Of a stretch of DNA of 64,000 nucleotides, positions 58,304 through 64,000 are shown one piece after another. The translations under genes were made by a program, and so were the position numbers. The notes under the pieces were generated by a model. That model was not told where the DNA came from and made no database searches. It saw only the letters and a program-made list of their open reading frames with translations. Numbering within the stretch: the first letter of the stretch is position 1; the number at the start of each line of letters is the position of its first letter. Origin of the DNA: Hygrocybe punicea (Eukaryota; Basidiomycota; Agaricomycetes; Agaricales; Hygrophoraceae); contig OY744461.1 of the NCBI GenBank assembly GCA_963556145.1, positions 496,001 to 560,000 of the forward strand, given 5' to 3'.

Positions 58304-59131
58304 TTAAGATTGAGCATATATAAACAGTACAGCATTATTACCATTACATGACAATAAATTAATATTTGAAAAGTCATCTATATCACCTTCATTAATACAA
58401 ATTGATCTGGTTGATATACCATCATGAAACCATACCATACTGTTGATGAATATGCGGGCAGTAAAATGTGCATCACCAAAGTACACAATTCCTCTCAATG
58501 TGTAAGCAGTGGATATGTCATCAATTGACAAGTTTATAACTTGACTAATTATTAAATTCTCAATAGAGTCAACTGTAAACATGATTAGAGGTGGAATTTT
58601 GTTAAATGCAATAAATTTAGTAATCTCTCCCCAACACAATTGACATTTGTGCCGTTGTCTATTAACTATGATTTGAGCAAGACATGTTGAGATTGTTCCA
58701 GAAAATGAATATGAACAATGAAAGATGGCGTCACATCTATCATTTTCCAGAATGGTTATGTTTTCACAATTGATACATTTAAGACAAGTTGAAGTCATTG
58801 GTTCATTTGCTTTCATTATATAATGGGCCAAATCACTTATGGCAATGCCAACTTGACCATAAGGAAATATTTCGGGTTTATCTTGATGCAATAAATGTCT
58901 GATTGTATTTCTAACTGTTTCTAAATCTGTTGTGTGATTCTTGGATCGTTTGAATCCTAAGCTCAAAATCTTTAATATTTCATTGATGCTATTGAATCTT
59001 TTTTTCCAACTTGATGGATCTTCATTCCATATTGCTAGTAATATTGTAAAGAGTGAATCATAAGCACAGCTCCAATCTTGAGCATCCCATATAAACCCTT
59101 TTGGTTCATTTAATTCAATAGTACTTGTTTT
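58304..59131 (-). pseudogene. Helitron 3 C-terminal USP-like cysteine protease domain
   Basis: Read in the same frame as the helicase but after a TGA at 59132-59134. It is fully open for 276 codons: KGFIWDAQDWSCAYDSLF (Cys box), CLKCINC and KCQLCWGE (probable zinc ribbon), and YTLRGIVYFGDAHFTARIF followed by VWFHDG (His box), ending VLFIYAQS. This is the best-preserved copy of the domain. Cys-first order with a zinc-binding insert fits ubiquitin-specific proteases. The matching codon in Helitron 1 is CAA, so the ancestor was probably CGA, changed on opposite strands in the two copies. Confidence 0.6.
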
Positions 59132-62100
59132 TCATCTTTTTTTCACTATGGAAGATGAACTTACAACTTGTTCTAATTTTCGTTTTTTATTTTGCAATAC
59201 ATTGGCTGTGGAATTCTTATGAGCAACAGTGACTGGAACAGTTCCTTTTGCAGGAACAAAGTTGAGGTTTCTGAAATCTGCCTTTTGATTTTTGTTCATA
59301 GGTTTAATTAATTGCCATGGAGAGGGCTGTGTTGTGTATTGATTTAGTTGCTCCGTGGCTTTCCATGCGATAGCATGATGAATGTTTTTTGGAATATATG
59401 ACTTTCCTTTCCATTTTCTAAATTGATCAATGATAGAATTTCGCTGATCTCCCTTGACATGGTCTGGTAAGAGTCCTTGATATTTCAGTTTGGTAATCTC
59501 ATCAAGCAGTTCTAATTCTCTGAATTCCTGCCTGAGATATCCAGAAGCACCCCCAGTAATTACTTTAGGATCAAAGCCTTGCATGATGATAGTTCCTGCT
59601 GCAGAAGCACTTCTTGATAAGCAAGTATAATAGGATTGGTGGTTTCTACAACTACTGAGGTCAACTACATTGTTAGGACGAGTACGTCCTTGACATGCAT
59701 AATCAGTCATTGCAAAATTAGGTAGTACCAACACTTGTTCTCTTGACAAAGATATCACATCATCATTGGGTAATGAGCACATGGTGGAAGTGACATGTTT
59801 TGTAATCGGCACAACATTTTCAGGAAGTCCTTCTATGTTAATTTTTTTTGGAGGATTCAATAATCTGACAAATAAAGTGTCCAGTACAGTTTGTTGCTCA
59901 GGACCTATTGCACTCTGCCAACCCACAACTATGCCCTCTGCTCCTTTGGTAATGCAGCACTCTGTTGCATCATTGTTCCTCAGCATCACTGGCATGCCTA
60001 CACATAAGTCCAATCTTCCTGGTATATGATCAGAGGATGATGCATGTGGTTGGCTCCAAAGTAGCTTTTGGAGTGAAGGTTCCAATATCTTTGTGTGTCG
60101 AATAGGATCCAAAATTGTTGACATGTGATGAGATTTTCTTTTGCTATTGGAACTAGTAGGATCATTCCATCTGTCTATGGAATAGAATGATGTTAATGGT
60201 CTCCTATTTTCAGCAGCAAAACATTGAATACCAAGTTCATTGATTTTGTCTTTTTGTGCATTCAATGCAGTTATAACTGACACATTCCTGAATTTCTTTT
60301 GGGCTAATTTTGGATCATTTGGACCTTTTCCTGCAACACGAGTACGAAGAAATGCAATATCTTTGGGAGTACATGCTTTGTATCTCATGTTTTCCAAAGC
60401 AAGCCTCAGTTGGACATCTTCTTCTGACTGATTGGTTTGTCTCATATTTTCATGTAATATAACAACTGTTGTTATTTGATGCCAAAGAGCTTTGCCTATA
60501 GCCGCTTCCTGATTTGCTATAGTTTGACTGGAATTGATTTGGACACCAACGGTTCCAGAGTATAAAGGAGCACCACTCATAGCTGGTGGAAGTTGGCCAA
60601 AATCTCCTGCAAATATCATATTAATGCCACCAAAGGGTTCATCATAAACACCACGTGCTTTTGCACACTGAGCACTGATTTTATACATATCTCTGCAAGA
60701 TAACATTGACACCTCATCAATGAAAATGTAATCCACACCATCAAGATTGGCACGTACTTGTGCAAGGGAACGAGATGATCCTCCGTGATTAATTCCAAGA
60801 ATGGAGTGATATGTGGATCCATTTACAAGGGCAGCAGCACCACCGGTTGGTGCAAGAACCACAAATCGATGATTTTCGTTGTGTTTACCAAAGAAACTAG
60901 TCAATGCTTTGATGACTTGTGATTTCCCTGTGCCTGCCATCCCACCAAGATACATGCGTAGCTTATCAGAACCGTTAATCAAGGTAGAGTGATTCGCAAT
61001 GATATGAAATGCTCTCTTTTGGTCAGTGTTCAAGTTGTAATCATTGATAGTTACATCAATAAGATGACGATCAGCTCTGTTTGCAGGAATAAACATATGG
61101 TTGATGTATGCTGCATCCACTATCTTGACATCATTATATTGAAAATTTCCTAATTTATTTATGGTTGCTGTGTTTGTTGGTAAATTTTTATTTCTGTCAT
61201 CGATGATTTCCTTTTTCTTTGCAAGGACTGCAGTTCTCCACAATTTTGCTGATTGTACTACAGGTGGTTCTATAGGTATCAACGGTCCTATATCTGGGGT
61301 ACCATCAATACAATCATCGAGCCACCCTGACCTTTTCAAAGTTCTTTCAGCTATCAGCATTTGATCTTTCCTCTTTTGTCCTTTATGACCAAGTTTCAGG
61401 AGTATTTCTGTGTCATTATTGTCTTCATCAATATTGTTGTTGAAGTCGTCGCCATTAAATGCAAATTCAGCATTGTGCATGTCATCCAGTTCATCAAGAC
61501 CGTTTGAGGTCGCCCATGAATACCTTATATTTGCAGTATTATTCTTCTGACGTTTAGCAGAGAAATCATCTCTTGCATCCAAACATTCATACCACAGACC
61601 AAAGTATTTCATGATCTCTAGTTCTCTTTTAGAAAACTCGTGGTCTATAAAAGCATTATCCCATGTTTGTAATTTACTTTTGAGTTCTTTGCCACTTCTC
61701 CATGGCTTGAAAAACGTTAACATTGTACAACAATAATATTCTTGATCACCACGGTCAGCCCTTGGCAAAGTGTTTGGAATAAAATTAGGAACTATGAAAG
61801 GATCATTCCCTTTTATTTTGGCATGGTGGGTAAGATATTGTGGATGATTGGGATGTAAAATATAATCATTTTCAAATTTTGTCAATTTATTAAGATCAAC
61901 TTCATTTGTTTTATTAGCTATTTCTGTGCCTGCATGTCTATTCAAACTATCAGGTTTTGGAATTTCATCTATCTCCATGAGTATATCATTATCAACGACA
62001 TCAGACAAGTTGTCATCACTGGAATAGTCAACATTAGTAGGTTCAGTGCAAGAGTCAGACAAATCATCACAGCCTAGATTGTCAAAAATTTGGTTTTGCA

Positions 62101-64000
62101 CTGGTTCTTTTCTGGCCCTTTTGGTCTTTGTTTTGGTGCGTTTTTTCTTTGGTTCCATAGTGGCAAGACGTATCCAGTCATACAGTGATACATTATCATA
62201 CAAGGCGGGTCTGAACATATAATTATTTACTTTGGAAAGTCCAATGTATGCGCCATTATTCTTACCAATAACAACCTTTTGTGCATCATTTTGGTCTTCA
62301 CATATATTAGCAATTTCTTCATCAGACCATGCACTGGTAACCTCTTTAACATAAGATCTCCAAAAGAATGGCACGAATTTATGACTGGTGTAGTGATCAG
62401 GATTTCCAAGGACATATAATGAAGCCATTGGAGCACCAATTTCCATTTTGAAGGTGAGTGAATTGACTATTTGTGTAAACGGTTTTCTGACTTTGTCTTT
62501 TCTTTTCAGGTCGCCACCAATCATTTTGGAATTCTTATTAAAAATACTTTTTATTACTTTAAAAATGCTATAGGTCTTCAAGGAGAATTTTGTAATATAA
62601 TCTGTTATGTATGCAACTATGGTCTTTATAGCAGTACCTGATAATAAGCTGGTCACATCAGAATTGCATCGTAGCATATATGTAACTTCAGGTGTCACCG
62701 TGTTCATCCAAGGTTCACCATGCTTGAGGTTAACAGCACCAGTGTTAGGTTCTACAAAAGTTTGTTGAAAGATATCACGGGGAAATTGTCGTTTACATTC
62801 ACCTTTCGAATTAAGACAGTATGGCTTTTTTTTGCCATCATGCCTGTTATGTACATTTAATCGCAATAAAAGATCATCTACAACATCTTGAAACCTTTGC
62901 CACCATGTTGATCTTTTGTTGTGATATTGACAATTCATGGAACAATTATATGATGGTGGATCTGGCATGACACATGTTGGTGGTTGATATTCAGGTTTCG
63001 ACATTGTCTGTTCCATTTTCTGTGATACCTCATCTTTAGAACCTGTCATGAATTGTCCTACACACAAACTTTCCAAATATTCCACTAATCTTTTCTGAAA
63101 GTCAGAATTTTCACCCATAATTTTGTCACGTATTTCCTGAGGTGTAAGGCATCCCTTTATCTACAACAGCATATGAAGATGCAAGGTAAGACGTCCTTGT
63201 TCCTCTACCGTTGCATAATAACCTGATGTGTTTCCATACAGGCCAGGATGAGATTCATTTATTCCTAATATATGTTTGATGAACATTTCAGTAGTAAAGT
63301 GAAAAAAGCGGGCTCCAGCAACTGGATTGTTTGCAATTAGTTTGTAACAATCCTGGGGTAGACGTAGTTTAGGATAAAACTTTTCTTTGTTGTCAGCATA
63401 ATATAAGCATAGTGGGTGATTGATGTCTGCAGGTGCAAAAGTGATAAACCAAGTCGGAGCACCAATATAGGATATCAGAGACCAAATCTCATTTCGCATG
63501 TATTTCTTGTTAGTAATTGAACCTTTGACCGCACCAGCTACGTGATCCAGATCAGAAATGAGTTTATAGCACACTTTCTCTTCTGATGTATCTGGTTTGA
63601 CTCTATCACCTCTAGATAATCTTTTAGAGAGGTCATCCAAAACAGCTGTATTGATATTCATCAGGCGATCTGCAATATCGTTGAAATTATGTTTATTAGT
63701 CAACAAATATCCTCCGGTTGTACTGTCCTTGATTTGTTCTTGATTGAATGCAATCAATGGAAAATAGGGATCGGTTTGAAATCTTTTGTCATGGTACATC
63801 AGGAGATGTCTTTTGTGCATCATATCACTGATGCTCAAAACATCATTGTCTATGCTGCTAATACCACCCAAGCCATATGGAAATAGGCAGGGAAACATCA
63901 TAGGATATAACTGAGGATTATTAAAGAACGATTCTGGATTTCTAGCATGGCTTATGGCAAGAACACCACCATGGTCATCTATCAAGTGCTTGGTCGCTCT
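59132..64000 (-). pseudogene. Helitron 3 Rep-Pif1 helicase, partial at the window edge
   Basis: The minus-strand frame is open from the window edge except for a TAG at 63161-63163 (TGG in the other copies) inside the HUH region HLHMLL-IKG, and ends at TGA 59132. Contains the Helitron nuclease (two tyrosines in AYITDYITK), an acidic linker, and Pif1 motifs GMAGTGKS, IDEVSM, AGDFGQLPP and YYTCLSRS. It is the most intact of the three copies: one Trp stop and one stop before the protease-like domain. Confidence 0.9.

Larger units (their letters stand above)
58235..64000 (-). mobile_element. Helitron 3, 5' end beyond the window
   Basis: Minus-strand copy. Its 3' terminus CTAG is at 58235-58238, preceded by 10 nt and the hairpin GCCATGCAAAGCAATGGC (58249-58266 on the opposite strand) and followed by T. 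Helitron 1 ends identically. The element continues past 64000. Confidence 0.85.

Overview
The window looks like transposon-rich nuclear DNA of an agaricomycete (mushroom-forming) basidiomycete. Introns are short (about 48-60 nt, GT..AG), and most coding sequence belongs to families typical of such genomes: DUF6570/Helitron Rep-Pif1 proteins, a CACTA-type Tnp2 transposase, a KDZ transposase tail, a DUF6589 protein and a RecQ-like helicase. No rRNA, tRNA, CRISPR array or bacterial-type operon was recognised. Almost every gene carries stops, frameshifts or insertions, so this is an old, silenced island of nested mobile DNA rather than a block of housekeeping genes.

Layout. 1-12.5 kb: a decayed multi-exon gene of unknown family (paralog 1), a solo LTR, then Helitron 1 (+), whose 3' end is resolved to the base at 12538. 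12.7-14.7 kb: a small hypothetical gene and a solo LTR of a second family. 14.9-22.6 kb: three multi-exon genes (A minus, B plus, C minus) framed by two clusters of GTTCGAC/GTCGAAC palindromic repeats, a candidate undescribed composite element. 22.9-32.5 kb: paralog 2 of the first gene, truncated by a solo LTR, followed by a MITE and Helitron 2 (+, 3'-truncated). 33.4-37.4 kb: foldback and Tc1/mariner-like elements with a hAT-like element nested inside. 37.4-40.7 kb: no gene recognised. 41-42.3 kb: another LTR. 42.9-44.7 kb: a Tnp2 pseudogene. 44.86-51.15 kb: a 6.3-kb element with matching imperfect terminal inverted repeats that carries a DUF6589 gene and a RecQ-like helicase gene reading inward toward each other; it holds a nested hAT-like element with target duplication. 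51.3-53.9 kb: a multi-exon membrane-protein gene. 57.0-57.8 kb: a 44-bp minisatellite. 57.9-64 kb: a KDZ transposase tail interrupted by Helitron 3 (minus), which runs off the window.

How the parts relate. The Helitrons encode a very long protein: an N-terminal region of unknown function, DUF6570, the HUH/two-Tyr Rep nuclease, a Pif1-type helicase, and (in copies 1 and 3) a C-terminal Cys...His domain with zinc-ribbon cysteines that resembles a ubiquitin-specific protease. In most Helitron stops a TGA or TAG stands where another copy has CGA or CAG, the mark of cytosine deamination. The two most interesting systems are the DUF6589 + RecQ-like TIR element and the A/B/C cassette. Both are inferred from sequence layout and need comparison with other copies.
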